Shown: positions 19,601 to 33,432 of the stretch, one piece after another | Position numbering within the stretch: the first letter of the stretch is position 1 | How the letters are laid out: each line of letters begins with the position of its first letter | Assembly (NCBI RefSeq): GCF_003943935.1 | Contig: NZ_RJOB01000001.1 | Location: 174,395-238,394, forward strand | From: Streptococcus mitis | GTDB taxonomy: Bacteria > Bacillota > Bacilli > Lactobacillales > Streptococcaceae | Direction of reading: 5' to 3' | Length of the DNA stretch: 64,000 nucleotides | Notes under the pieces: generated by a model | The model's database searches: none | Seen by the model: only the letters and a program-made list of their open reading frames with translations | Told to the model about the DNA's origin: nothing | Program-made: the position numbers and the translations under genes

Positions 19601-21923
19601 CACTATAGGTTGGAACATCTGTGATATTGATAATCTTGGCGCCTTGAGCAATTGCAGCTGCTGGACGTTGCCATCCAAGGCTCCAGATATCCACTTCTAC
19701 ATCTTTCCAATCAACTGGCGTTTTTCCTTGTTTGGCACTGAGTGATCCCCAAATACGTGGTGTATAACCTTTTCCTTTGATATACTTGATGAGGTCATTG
19801 ACATAGCGACGATAGCTTTCTGGACTTCCATAATACTCATCTGTACCGATATGAACGGTAGAAACGCCATGAAGGGGTGCATCTGGACCATCAAGAAGTT
19901 TATCATAGACTGATTTAACAAAAGCAAGTGTTTCTTCGTACTTGTTATCCAAGTCCAACATAGCTACACGTTCTACATTGTGTTTTCTCGCACTAAGTTG
20001 ACCCTTGTACATCAAGTCTGGACGAACTTTAACGAATGAAAGGGCGTGACCTGGTGTGTCAATTTCAGGAACAAGGTTGATATGCAAAGCTTTTGCTAAC
20101 TTGATGATTTCTTGCATTTCTTCCTTGGTATAGTGCTCATCTGATGTTAATTTTTGGCCATCCTTACCAACAATATCTGTCTCCACACGGAAGCCTGTCT
20201 TGGCATGCTCTAGAACATACTTCAGTTCTTCTTCTGGACTTAAGTTCTTACCTGCCAAGTGCTCTTTTAGGAAGATATAGTTATCATTTAGGTGCAACTG
20301 CAAGTCATTCATCTTGTAGTAGGCCATGTTTAGCATGATGTCTACAAGCGTATCATAAGGGATAAACTTACGACCTGTGTCTAGCATAAAGCCACGGTGG
20401 CTGAAGCTTGGGAAGTCACGGATCTCACCGTTCTGTAGATCTTTTTCTCCCATTTGAAGAAGTGTACGTGTAGCATAAAAGGCACCTGCATTTGTTGCAG
20501 CTTCTACAGTGATAACACCATCTTTTACAGTGATACCATAGCCTTCCTTGCCATATCCCTTGTCTTCAACCTTCTTAAATTCAATTCGTTTTTGAGCTGT
20601 CTGATTGCCTGTTGCAATTTCTAAGCCACGACTTTCAAGGTCAGTCTGATAGAATTTGGCTTCTTGACCAAATCCAGAATCTCCGACTGAAATAACAGTA
20701 GATGATGTAATAGAAGTTTTTCCTTCAGTTCCATACCATTGTTGAACTGCTGGAGCAACTGCTGGCTTAGTTCCAACACCTTCGTCTGCATGCAAGCCTT
20801 TAATAAGAACTTCAAATTCTTTTGTGAAGGTATGAGTATCTTTGACTTGTTGGACCATGACCTTAACAGTTTGATCTGTTAAAGGTTTGTAGATTTTGTT
20901 ATTGAGATCAACAACACCCTGTTTGTTGCTACCAATTAAGCTTACTTGACCTGGTAATTTAGGTAAAACAAGTGATTTTCCATCTTTAGCAACTTCTAGT
21001 TCTGTCACCTGACGAATATCTGTTGGTTTGCTTGCATCCGGAATGTTTGAATAGGCACGAATTTCTTGAATACCAACATTTTTCCAGTTCATAGTACCAG
21101 CTTGGTAATCTGTGATTTCAAGTTTAAGGTACTTGGCTTGAATAGCCTCTTTCAAATCAACTTTTTCATCAAGAAGTGGAGTGCCTGTTCTTTGATAAGC
21201 TAACTTCCATTCTTTAACTCCCGAACCATTCACATCATCCTGGCCAGCGTAATAAAGATTCCATGACTTGATATTTGGATCATTTTTTTCACCACGAACA
21301 CGGCGATCCCAATCAATCTCCACATGCTTAATCACTGTTGTCTTTTCAAGTGTAAATTCGATGGTTGGTTTTTCAACATTTTGATCAGTAGCCCAGCGAG
21401 TATCAGGTTTTCCGTCAATTGCCTTTTCTGCTGTGTACTGTGTGTTTGCTTCATGGTTTGATGCTGTAGCAGAAGCTTTTTCTAAATGATTGACATCTGG
21501 AGTTTCGACCAAATCTTTGGCCACTGGCTTTTCAGCAGGTTTAGCTGCTGGAGCTACTTCTTCTTTGGGAGTTTCTGCTGGTTTTGGAGTTGTTTCTTCC
21601 TTAGGAGCAGGAGTTTCAGTTGGTTTTGTAACTGTTTCTCCAGTATTTTCAGGCTGACTTCCTGTCTCACTTGGTTGAATTTCAGTATCCTCCGTCGTAG
21701 TAGCAGTTTCTGCTTTTTCAATTGCTGCTGCTATATCTGCTGGCAGTTTATCCAGAGGATGAGCCTGTGTTATTGTTCCTTCTGTCTCAGCAGGTCCTTC
21801 TGTTTCAGCTGCTTGAACCATGCCAGCACCAAAGATACTGGCACCAATCATAACAGAAGCTGCACCAATCGTAAATTTACGAATACTATAATGACACCGT
21901 TTCTCAAAAAAATGTTTTCCCAT
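13623..21923 (-). CDS. Dual GH20 + GH84 surface beta-N-acetylglucosaminidase
   Basis: A 2766-residue sortase-anchored protein with two hexosaminidase domains. In order: YSIRK signal; Pro/Glu/Thr-rich stalk; F5/8C (CBM32-like) module about 143-293; GH20 domain about 505-870 with the Asp-Glu pair D695-E696 in HIGTDEYYG; a concanavalin-like module (about 935-1055); a second F5/8C module (1058-1190); a hexosaminidase N-terminal domain (1245-1390); a GH84 catalytic domain (from about 1393, NRGFIEGYYGNPWS) with the Asp pair D1513-D1514 in ILADDAPSPVGG; several more discoidin-like modules; VHEVPEY/GGVN repeats; and LPATG at 2734. GH20 should cut terminal beta-GlcNAc/GalNAc and GH84 beta-GlcNAc, both by substrate-assisted catalysis. 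AGGAAAAA precedes the ATG. It lies between the bgaA and GH101 genes. Confidence 0.92.
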   Translation of the reverse strand: MGKHFFEKRCHYSIRKFTIGAASVMIGASIFGAGMVQAAETEGPAETEGTITQAHPLDKLPADIAAAIEKAETATTTEDTEIQPSETGSQPENTGETVTKPTETPAPKEETTPKPAETPKEEVAPAAKPAEKPVAKDLVETPDVNHLEKASATASNHEANTQYTAEKAIDGKPDTRWATDQNVEKPTIEFTLEKTTVIKHVEIDWDRRVRGEKNDPNIKSWNLYYAGQDDVNGSGVKEWKLAYQRTGTPLLDEKVDLKEAIQAKYLKLEITDYQAGTMNWKNVGIQEIRAYSNIPDASKPTDIRQVTELEVAKDGKSLVLPKLPGQVSLIGSNKQGVVDLNNKIYKPLTDQTVKVMVQQVKDTHTFTKEFEVLIKGLHADEGVGTKPAVAPAVQQWYGTEGKTSITSSTVISVGDSGFGQEAKFYQTDLESRGLEIATGNQTAQKRIEFKKVEDKGYGKEGYGITVKDGVITVEAATNAGAFYATRTLLQMGEKDLQNGEIRDFPSFSHRGFMLDTGRKFIPYDTLVDIMLNMAYYKMNDLQLHLNDNYIFLKEHLAGKNLSPEEELKYVLEHAKTGFRVETDIVGKDGQKLTSDEHYTKEEMQEIIKLAKALHINLVPEIDTPGHALSFVKVRPDLMYKGQLSARKHNVERVAMLDLDNKYEETLAFVKSVYDKLLDGPDAPLHGVSTVHIGTDEYYGSPESYRRYVNDLIKYIKGKGYTPRIWGSLSAKQGKTPVDWKDVEVDIWSLGWQRPAAAIAQGAKIINITDVPTYSVPSGSNSQAAYGDYANYETQYNRWAPNDFSTGGGLRLEASNPNIIGGGHAVWNDNIDLHETGLTSYDIFKRFFKSMQSTAERTWGSDRAAKTYADRIQPASVYAPQSNPEKTVTEEDLFKINPDTVKDYLAKKVKTSEKGLNFDKDSTIEGLVGEAGPSHVLKMDVTVTGDGEQTFSTSGNNQLYLADKDGYLAYTFEQFHIQFNKKLEKNKRYQISVVTKPQSTEVYVDGEKVERIANPANPRFAHNSLVLPLETIGGFKGILHSAELSNEPFVNPRLIPNDHFTVSATSQELPGTNAEGPVEKAFDNDPNTFWHSKWSGHQAPFTVAMNLKASEKVNGLTYLPRPGGGNGVVTSYEIYAQKDGQMVKVASGTWENNAKEKTVNFDAVETDKVELKVLAGVAGFGSAAEIQLLKPVSTTNAEEPVSPEKPVTPEKPKVEEVSDGTTELADNFVATKPTSDEAVAAASKSQDYLKKEYKVFPTPQKVTYDEGVTKLHKQVNLVMGDNLDIYTRNRLKSVLQDHQISYTSSQSAVAGATNIYLGVHGQNSQAEKEVSGISQGLFDKIDAYALSIKNNTISIVGKDTDAVFYGLTTLKHMLNESEAPVLRNVTVEDYAEIKNRGFIEGYYGNPWSNADRAELMRYGGDLKLTQYFFAPKDDPFHNKKWRELYPEEKLAEIRELARVGNQNKTRYVWTIHPFMNNRIRFGNDADYQKDLETIKAKFTQLMDVGVREFGILADDAPSPVGGYNSYNRLMKDMTDWLTEKQATYGGLRKEMIFVPGQYWGNGREDELKALNENLPTSTSMTLTGGKIWGEVSESFLSNLKNNLTAGGKTYRPVSLWVNWPVTDNSKQHLILGGGEKFLHPNVDPSLLSGIMLNPMQQSEPSKIALFSAAQYAWKQWKSEEEAKKVNDIAFNFVENGKFTDSEASLAFRELGKHMINQNMDGRVVKLEESVELAPKLAAFMSKLKAGQDVGAEREGLRAEFAKLKAAAQLYKASGDEKMRAQIHYWLDNTIDQMDALSALLDGTEAIEKNDSAKLWDSYYKGLKLYEQSQTYTFHYVDHDEKAELGVQHIRPFLLELREILATEVQKALHPDQVISTFITNRTGVEGGLAEVTDGDLGTHALIKSPNSIKTGDYIGLKFNKAVPLQNLTFAMGTQANPRDTFNNAKVEYLNENDEWVTLSEPSYTGNESLIKYEKLNIRAKAVRMIATSDRDNTWFAVREIAVNRPVEVTRAKQPATVTISPNLMYKYNTTVGQITDGRDNTEAMLANADRTDTTPVNSWVQLDLGEVKPVTKVRLHQGSGDKLAEGVLEYSADGNSWQELDRLTGEQTKEIETPISARYVRIRNTKNINLWWRIADFSVETRTGNSQLTDTNVESLKSTPVDDSLGRYNMQIPSGTKLPAKSYLGMKLDRLHQAELIQAVGAENPSLNLEYSPNAQEWYPADQVTDKSLVRYVRLVNKTDQEQAVTATSLLVQTKEVQPTTLDSTSMGIHPTYGRNDVRKIKNLDQLFDGVYNNFVEFSDYARKDGHITLKLGSERAIKKIRAYIQDGTQNYLRDGKIQVSQDGKTWTDLVTVGDGVANETRDDSLTDGWTHDSKMPGNRYIEGELASPVKANYLRVLFTANYDARFVGFTELVINDGEFVKPINDPTVQGNSGESQGNLYTNLVDGKVLTSYKAEKEQGELVYHLSEPTDVNHIRLVSSLPQGVKARVLARTLKSDKRDSWSEIGEITSSFQTFAVRDKSPLLDVKLVWEGGKPEFYEMTTFHQELPEEPAKPAPTTSKGDEPSPVVEAPEFTGGVNGVEAAVHEVPEYTQAIGTAGDDVVPVVEGLEFKGGVNAVEAATHEVPEYTESMGDSSKLPSPVVEVPDFKGGVNGTEAAVHEVPEYKETASPQATPTEENLKDSVDKVDGDKMSSGNRDVETTVEKSDEFASASVKTDQAQKQEQPQTSVAKIKDQLPATGGEESATLALLGGLGLVLSAAFIKRGKKD

Positions 21924-21954
21924 TTTTTCCTATTTCCTTTCATACGCTCACAAT

Positions 21955-21968
21955 CGTAAACGTTCTCA
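21955..21968 (-). promoter_or_regulatory. Candidate cre site upstream of GH20-GH84 gene
   Basis: TGAGAACGTTTACG (minus strand) matches the cre consensus with two mismatches, 31 bases before the start codon. No clear -35/-10 pair was found in the 155-base gap, so the gene may depend on readthrough from the GH101 gene or on a weak promoter. Confidence 0.45.
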
Positions 21969-21980
21969 TTTCCCTTTAGA

Positions 21981-22007
21981 AAAAGAGAGGACCTAGAGGT
22001 CCTCTCT
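21981..22007 (-). terminator. Intrinsic terminator after the GH101 gene
   Basis: Perfect stem AGAGAGGACC / GGTCCTCTCT with a 4-base loop, followed by TTTTTC on the minus strand, about 70 bases past the GH101 stop codon. Confidence 0.85.
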
Positions 22008-22078
22008 GGGTATTCTTTTTTCTCCACTAGAACAAGCAGAGAGTTTGAGCTCCCTTTTAATGAAAACTCTTGTATATT

Positions 22079-29107
<7,029 letters not shown>

Positions 29108-29127
29108 CTAAATCCTTTCACTATATA

Positions 29128-29141
29128 CGTAAGCGTTTACA
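29128..29141 (-). promoter_or_regulatory. Candidate cre site upstream of the GH101 gene
   Basis: TGTAAACGCTTACG (minus strand) fits the cre consensus well. A second, imperfect palindrome GTAACGCTTAC lies at 29181-29191, one base short of a cre. Both are in the 5' leader. Confidence 0.7.
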
Positions 29142-29220
29142 ACTGCTGTTCAAAAAAATACTCCTTTCTGTCTAAAAAGTGTAACGCTTACGTCATTAAA
29201 TAAAAAATAATTACACTTTT

Positions 29221-29249
29221 AATATAACAAATGATAGGCAATAAAGCAA
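29221..29249 (-). promoter_or_regulatory. Promoter of the GH101 gene
   Basis: Minus-strand -35 TTGCTT (29244-29249), 17-base spacer and -10 TATATT (29221-29226), giving a leader near 110 nucleotides that contains the cre-like sites. The gap 29102-29458 holds this promoter and the repeat/terminator below; no gene. Confidence 0.6.
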
Positions 29250-29332
29250 TAGAAAAGATAGGAAATGACTAATTTTTTCTTTCAATCCTAGTAAAATTAA
29301 AGTATAAAATCTCCAAAATACTCTAGAAAAAT

Positions 29333-29409
29333 AAAATGCATATCATCAAATTTTTTCAATATCTGATAATATGCATTTTTCTGATTTTAAAGACTTTTTA
29401 TCCAATCTC
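29333..29409 (-). repeat. Hairpin repeat fragment, also yaaA terminator
   Basis: Inverted repeat AAAATGCATATCAT / ATAATATGCATTTT followed by TGATTTTAAAGAC and CTTTTTATCCAATCTC. The same order (hairpin, TGATTTTAAAGAG, CTTTTTGCCCAACCTC) is found at 50753-50856, so this is a diverged second copy of that element. Its hairpin lies just past yaaA and may end its transcript. Confidence 0.5.
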
Positions 29410-29458
29410 ATGCGTTTTAGAAACGAAGAAGTTGAGCCTCAATTTGAATTGTTCTCTT

Positions 29459-30187
29459 TCATACTTCCTTAACAAAAACCAATTCCTGCTGCTGTGACAA
29501 ATCTTCTCGGTAGTTAAATCCTGCAAAGCTTAAGCAACGAGCTTCCTCCACTGTTTGAACTTGATTTTCTATCAGGGCTGTTAGGAAGGCACCACGCGCT
29601 TTCTTGGAAATGGTTGAGTGAATTTTCAGCTGGTCGCCTCTATCCTCCATGAATTTGAAGGTCACCATTTTTTCTCTGATTTCCTTAGAAAATACGGTCT
29701 CAAACTCAGATGACAAGAGGGAGAAAATCACTTCTTCCTGCTTCACAGCTTCATCATAGGCTGCCTTCCAATGGCTCTTCAAAGTCTTACCAGCGACTTT
29801 TAACTTCATCAAAAAGTCCAAACGGTGAGGAGGCATGGGTGACAAGGCTGGCACAACACCGTACAAAGCTGATGTAATAAAGACATGATTTTCAAAATAG
29901 GCTTGTTCTGCCTCGGTTAACTTATCTCGCTTGATATGGCGATACATGAGCCCATCAAAAAGTGTCAAGGCTGGATAGTGTTGAGATGTTTGTTTTTTTA
30001 AAGCTTGGATATGTTGAAATTCTTCCGCAGCCTTCTCAGCTGAAACTTTGTAAAAACTCTCCAATTGACTAGCAGAATAGAGAGCCAAGGCATCAAGCAC
30101 TGCCTGGCTTTCTGGTTTTAAAGGAGCGGTTTCAATACTTGGCAAATCTGTGTTCATTTCTTTTGCTGTTGGGATTAAAATTTTCAT
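29459..30187 (-). CDS. yaaA: YaaA family peroxide stress protein (DUF328/UPF0246)
   Basis: A 242-residue cytoplasmic protein of the YaaA/DUF328 family. Recognisable parts are the start MKILIPTAKEM, the segment LTLFDGLMYRHI near residue 75, SALYGVVPALSPMPPHRLDF near residue 115, and SKKARGAF toward the end. In E. coli YaaA lowers free intracellular iron during peroxide stress and the fold binds DNA; the role here is inferred. There is no Shine-Dalgarno before the ATG, and the -10 box is only 6 bases upstream, pointing to a leaderless mRNA. Flanking genes are a 54-aa membrane protein upstream and the GH101 gene downstream. Confidence 0.87.
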   Translation of the reverse strand: MKILIPTAKEMNTDLPSIETAPLKPESQAVLDALALYSASQLESFYKVSAEKAAEEFQHIQALKKQTSQHYPALTLFDGLMYRHIKRDKLTEAEQAYFENHVFITSALYGVVPALSPMPPHRLDFLMKLKVAGKTLKSHWKAAYDEAVKQEEVIFSLLSSEFETVFSKEIREKMVTFKFMEDRGDQLKIHSTISKKARGAFLTALIENQVQTVEEARCLSFAGFNYREDLSQQQELVFVKEV

Positions 30188-30193
30188 ATTAAT

Positions 30194-30222
30194 AGTGTAG
30201 CATATTTTTTTGCCGCTACCAA
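30194..30222 (-). promoter_or_regulatory. Promoter of yaaA, predicted leaderless
   Basis: Minus-strand -35 TTGGTA (30217-30222), 17-base spacer, -10 TACACT (30194-30199), then ATTAAT and the ATG. The expected transcription start coincides with the start codon. Confidence 0.5.
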
Positions 30223-30234
30223 GAAATTCATCTG

Positions 30235-30259
30235 AAAAACCTCGGTTTAACCGAGGTTT
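30235..30259 (-). terminator. Intrinsic terminator after the 54-aa gene
   Basis: AACCTCGGTT / AACCGAGGTT stem flanked by A and T runs on both sides, so it could work in either direction; placed just after the minus-strand stop at 30266. Confidence 0.85.
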
Positions 30260-30265
30260 CTCTGT

Positions 30266-30430
30266 TTATTTGGGCCATCCTAACCAGACAGCCACGAGAA
30301 CAAGGGCTATGCCAGCTAAACTTGTTAAGATAGATAAGAATTTATCTTTTTTCTCCTTGAACTGAGAAAAACCTATCTTCAAAGCAAACAATCCAAGTAG
30401 CATTGAAGCAAGCATCACATAAAAACCCAT
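30266..30430 (-). CDS. Small membrane protein, 54 aa
   Basis: A short frame beginning MGFYVMLASMLLGLFALK and ending LVAVWLGWPK. It has a hydrophobic helix (residues 1-16), a charged central stretch (FSQFKEKKDKF) and a second hydrophobic helix (about 35-51), so it is probably a two-helix hairpin in the membrane. A strong ribosome binding site, GGAGGACAAACA, precedes the ATG, and a terminator follows, which supports real expression. The function is unknown. It sits between the 531-residue membrane protein gene and yaaA on the same strand. Confidence 0.7.
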   Translation of the reverse strand: MGFYVMLASMLLGLFALKIGFSQFKEKKDKFLSILTSLAGIALVLVAVWLGWPK

Positions 30431-30495
30431 TTGTTTGTCCTCCATTAGTCTTAATTTACCTTATTATAACATATATTTCTTAAATAAAGCTGTTT

Positions 30496-32091
30496 TTACT
30501 GTACTTTAAAGGTCTTGAGATAATTGTCTTTTCCTACTTGACCTTCGAAAGCTTTACCATTTTCAAGGTAAGGAAGGTCATCTGATACTGAGGCCTTGAC
30601 CTTGTATATCTTGCCGTCTACTTTAAAGAAGTAGACGGTGTCGCCCTTAATGACAGCGGACTTGAGGTCTGCTACCACACCCTTGATACTTTCTGTCGTT
30701 GCATTGTCAATTTCAAGGTCGTTTTTATTGGCGTACTTGCTGAGCAGTTCTTCTACTGTCGTAGCAACGATAACATTTTGGTACTCTACTGCGTCTACAA
30801 GGGCGTACTCTTTAACCAAGCCAGCATTGTCCTTCAAGCCCATGATGTAGAGAGGCTTGTCATTGAGGTTGATGAGGATTGGGAAGGTTGCCTTGTAGGA
30901 TTTCTCCTGAACAGCACCTTCGGCTGATTCACGGGCTGATTCTTCGGTCGCGGAAGCCAAGCTATACTTCGTGATTTCTCCTGTTCGCATATTTTCAAGG
31001 ATGAAACCAAGATTACTTTCATCTGCATTAGCCGACGTCACACCTGTGTAGAGGTAGATGTCATTGCCGATAGACAAGTAATTATATCCCTTGGTAGTCT
31101 GGGTCACGTTTTTCTTGGAAATCATGGCATTCCAGAAACCGTCCTTGTACTTGCCGTTGTAGTTGATTTGCTCAATAGTTTCCTCAGCTGGATAGACCCT
31201 GTCCACCCATTCTGGAACATCTGCCAAGCTGTATTCCTTGGTTTCTCCATTTGTGGCATCCAAGATAATGACTGAAACAGGACGAGGAACCGCAAGTCCA
31301 AATTGCTTTTGGTAAACCGTTGCTACATAGAAAGGATTGCCCTCATCGTCCACCTCAAATGATGGAGTCTTGAAAATCTTGGTTGGATACTTAAAGCGCA
31401 GGTGACGTTTGACATCGCGGTTAAAATACTCTGAATCCGAATACTTGATTGGTGTCTTCAAGTCCACCAAGTCAGCATTGCCTGTTACCATATCTACCTT
31501 GATATACTCGCCGATTCCCTTGGCCTGATTGTTAAACCATTTGATAGGGTCTGCGTATTCTAGTGGCGTAACCCGATAAGGCTTCCCATCAATCGTCAAT
31601 TGGGTATAGGTGTCTGCCGCTACGTACTGCGACACCTTATCCGTTAAGGAACCCAAGTAGCGGTCGCCAATTTTTTCAGCAGTACTTCTATCTAGAATAG
31701 GAACCTTACTGGTATCAGTCTTAGGAAATTCAGTAAAATCTTTTTCCGTAACCGTGACTACATTGGCATAATTTTTAGCCTGAAAAATGCTAGAAGTCAC
31801 CAAGGAAACCAAAGCTGCCAAGAGAAGAATTCCTCCAATGGAAGCTAAAAGAATTTTCCCCAACCGATTAATTTTGAAACCCTCTAGATTTAAGGCAGCT
31901 TCCGCCTTTCCGTGGCGCACATGAACTGTTTTGACCAGATTGATTCCCTTGCCAAAGCCAAATAAGATTGCTACAAGTAGCAAATGCCCACAGAGAAAAA
32001 AGAGAAATTCCCAGCTGGTCAGGTTAAGGGGCGGTAAAAAGATATACCAGGTCGTTGCGATAAAAATAAGTTCAAAGACTATTCGTTTCAT
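30496..32091 (-). CDS. Membrane-anchored protein with PepSY-like repeats, 531 aa
   Basis: Not assigned to a named family. Three hydrophobic segments lie at about residues 3-22, 28-47 and 78-100, with the short charged loop KTVHVRHGKAEAALN between the second and third. A long, mainly beta-rich extracytoplasmic part of about 430 residues follows, with repeated segments resembling PepSY/YpmB-like folds (VDMVTGNADLVDLKT, ILDATNGETKEYSLADV, ENMRTGEITKYSLASA). No catalytic motif is visible. AGGAGGAAAGCAA precedes the ATG and overlaps the stop region of the upstream deformylase gene, so the two are likely co-translated. A role in envelope or sensing is only a guess. Confidence 0.8.
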   Translation of the reverse strand: MKRIVFELIFIATTWYIFLPPLNLTSWEFLFFLCGHLLLVAILFGFGKGINLVKTVHVRHGKAEAALNLEGFKINRLGKILLASIGGILLLAALVSLVTSSIFQAKNYANVVTVTEKDFTEFPKTDTSKVPILDRSTAEKIGDRYLGSLTDKVSQYVAADTYTQLTIDGKPYRVTPLEYADPIKWFNNQAKGIGEYIKVDMVTGNADLVDLKTPIKYSDSEYFNRDVKRHLRFKYPTKIFKTPSFEVDDEGNPFYVATVYQKQFGLAVPRPVSVIILDATNGETKEYSLADVPEWVDRVYPAEETIEQINYNGKYKDGFWNAMISKKNVTQTTKGYNYLSIGNDIYLYTGVTSANADESNLGFILENMRTGEITKYSLASATEESARESAEGAVQEKSYKATFPILINLNDKPLYIMGLKDNAGLVKEYALVDAVEYQNVIVATTVEELLSKYANKNDLEIDNATTESIKGVVADLKSAVIKGDTVYFFKVDGKIYKVKASVSDDLPYLENGKAFEGQVGKDNYLKTFKVQ

Positions 32092-32102
32092 TTGCTTTCC
32101 TC

Positions 32103-32513
32103 CTAAATGATTCGTCCTTCCAAGTGATCCAGCTCATGTTGACAAATCTGGGCTGGAAATCCTGTCAATGTAATGGTCTGTTCCTGCCACTTGGTGTCAC
32201 GATAGGCAACCCTTATGGTTTCATAACGCCTAGTAGGTCTCACACCTGTCAAAGATAAACAGCCCTCTTCTGTCTCATAAGGTCCTTCAGAGGACAGGAG
32301 CACTGGATTAAACATGACCATGGGAACCAAGCCAAGATTAAAGATAATCACGCGCCTCTGCACCCCAATCATATTGGCAGCTAGACCAACACAAGTCGCA
32401 CGATTTGCTAAGAGTGTATCCTGCAAATCTCTGGCAAGATAAAGGTCTTCCTGACTTGCCTGCTGAGATACCTGAGATAAAAACAAAATATCCTTCACAA
32501 TTTTCTTTTCCAC
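32103..32513 (-). CDS. def: Short peptide deformylase-like protein, altered motif I
   Basis: A 136-residue member of the peptide deformylase family, which removes the N-formyl group from new proteins. Metal-ligand motifs are intact: EEGCLSL (Cys) and QHELDHLEG (two His with the catalytic Glu between them). Motif I, usually GLAAPQ with a catalytic Gln, reads GLAANMIG, so Pro and Gln are replaced by Asn and Met. Length is well below the roughly 200 residues of the main streptococcal enzyme. Streptococci usually carry a second, essential deformylase elsewhere, so this copy may have low or different activity. Followed with 11 bases spacing by the 531-residue gene. Confidence 0.85.
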   Translation of the reverse strand: MEKKIVKDILFLSQVSQQASQEDLYLARDLQDTLLANRATCVGLAANMIGVQRRVIIFNLGLVPMVMFNPVLLSSEGPYETEEGCLSLTGVRPTRRYETIRVAYRDTKWQEQTITLTGFPAQICQHELDHLEGRII

Positions 32514-32601
32514 TTCCTCACACTCCTCTTGATCTTTACTATATTATAGCAATTATAGCACAAAAGCTGATAACTGCAAGCCCTTTCCCTCAACTGTAGC
32601 A

Positions 32602-32626
32602 AAAAGCCATCCGAAGATGACTTTTT
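32602..32626 (-). terminator. Intrinsic terminator after the GST gene
   Basis: Stem AAAGTCATC / GATGGCTTT (one G-U pair) with a TTCG tetraloop and a T run, 3 to 27 bases past the GST stop. Confidence 0.85.
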
Positions 32627-32628
32627 TG

Positions 32629-33420
32629 CTATTTGATTTCTTTATAAGTTACTTCCAAGCCACGCTTAACAGCTGGACGATTGGCAATTTTTTCTGCCCA
32701 TTTTACTAAATTCTGGTAACTTGAGGCATCTAAGAATTTTGCAGAACCTTGGTAAAGTTTTCCTTGAACTAACTGTCCATACCAAGACCAGATAGCAATA
32801 TCTGCAATCGTATAGTCATTGCCAGCAATATAAGGCTTCTTAGACAATTCCTTATCCAACAAATCCAACTGGCGTTTCACTTCCATCGTAAAACGATTAA
32901 TTGGATATTCCAATTTTTCAGGGGCATAATTAAAGAAATGTCCAAATCCCCCACCTAGAAAAGGTGCAGCACCTGCTTGCCAGAATAACCAATTCAAAAC
33001 TTCTACCTTTTCCATAGGATTTCTTGATAAAAAGGCTCCAAATTTCTCAGCAAGATAAAGGAGAATATGAGCAGATTCAAAGACTCTTACATTTTCAGTC
33101 CCTGACTGGTCCAGCAAGACTGGAATCTTTGAATTTGGATTTAGCTTTACAAAGTCTGAACCGAATTGATCCCCATCCATGATAGCAATCTTATATAAGT
33201 CGTAAGTCGCTTGCTCAAAACCAGCTTCTAGTAATTCTTCCAATAAGATAGTGACCTTCACACCATTTGGTGTTCCCAGCGAATAAAGTTGAAAAGGTTG
33301 TTCTCCTTTTGGCAAGTTTTGTTCGAAACGCGCACCTGCTGTTGGTCTATTTAGTCCTGTAAAGGCTCCTTGATTACTAGCTTCATCCTGCCATACGGTC
33401 GGTAATTGATAAGCTGACAT
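32629..33420 (-). CDS. yghU: Glutathione S-transferase, YghU/nu class
   Basis: A 263-residue cytoplasmic protein with a thioredoxin-like N-terminal domain (FQLYSLGTPNGVKVTILLEE; SKIPVL; then VFESAHILLYLAEKFG for glutathione binding) and a helical C-terminal domain (PYIAGNDYTIADIAIWSW). The N-terminal extension before the first strand and the TPNGVKV turn point to the YghU/YfcG group, nu-class enzymes with disulfide reductase activity toward glutathione conjugates. GGGAGGTTTCTG precedes the ATG. It follows caxP at 12 bases on the same strand, so it could be co-transcribed from the manganese riboswitch promoter. Confidence 0.9.
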   Translation of the reverse strand: MSAYQLPTVWQDEASNQGAFTGLNRPTAGARFEQNLPKGEQPFQLYSLGTPNGVKVTILLEELLEAGFEQATYDLYKIAIMDGDQFGSDFVKLNPNSKIPVLLDQSGTENVRVFESAHILLYLAEKFGAFLSRNPMEKVEVLNWLFWQAGAAPFLGGGFGHFFNYAPEKLEYPINRFTMEVKRQLDLLDKELSKKPYIAGNDYTIADIAIWSWYGQLVQGKLYQGSAKFLDASSYQNLVKWAEKIANRPAVKRGLEVTYKEIK

Positions 33421-33432
33421 CAGAAACCTCCC

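Noticed and set aside
29181..29191. Second full cre site for the GH101 gene
   Set aside because: GTAACGCTTAC is a palindrome one base shorter than a cre, so I treat it only as a possible degenerate site.
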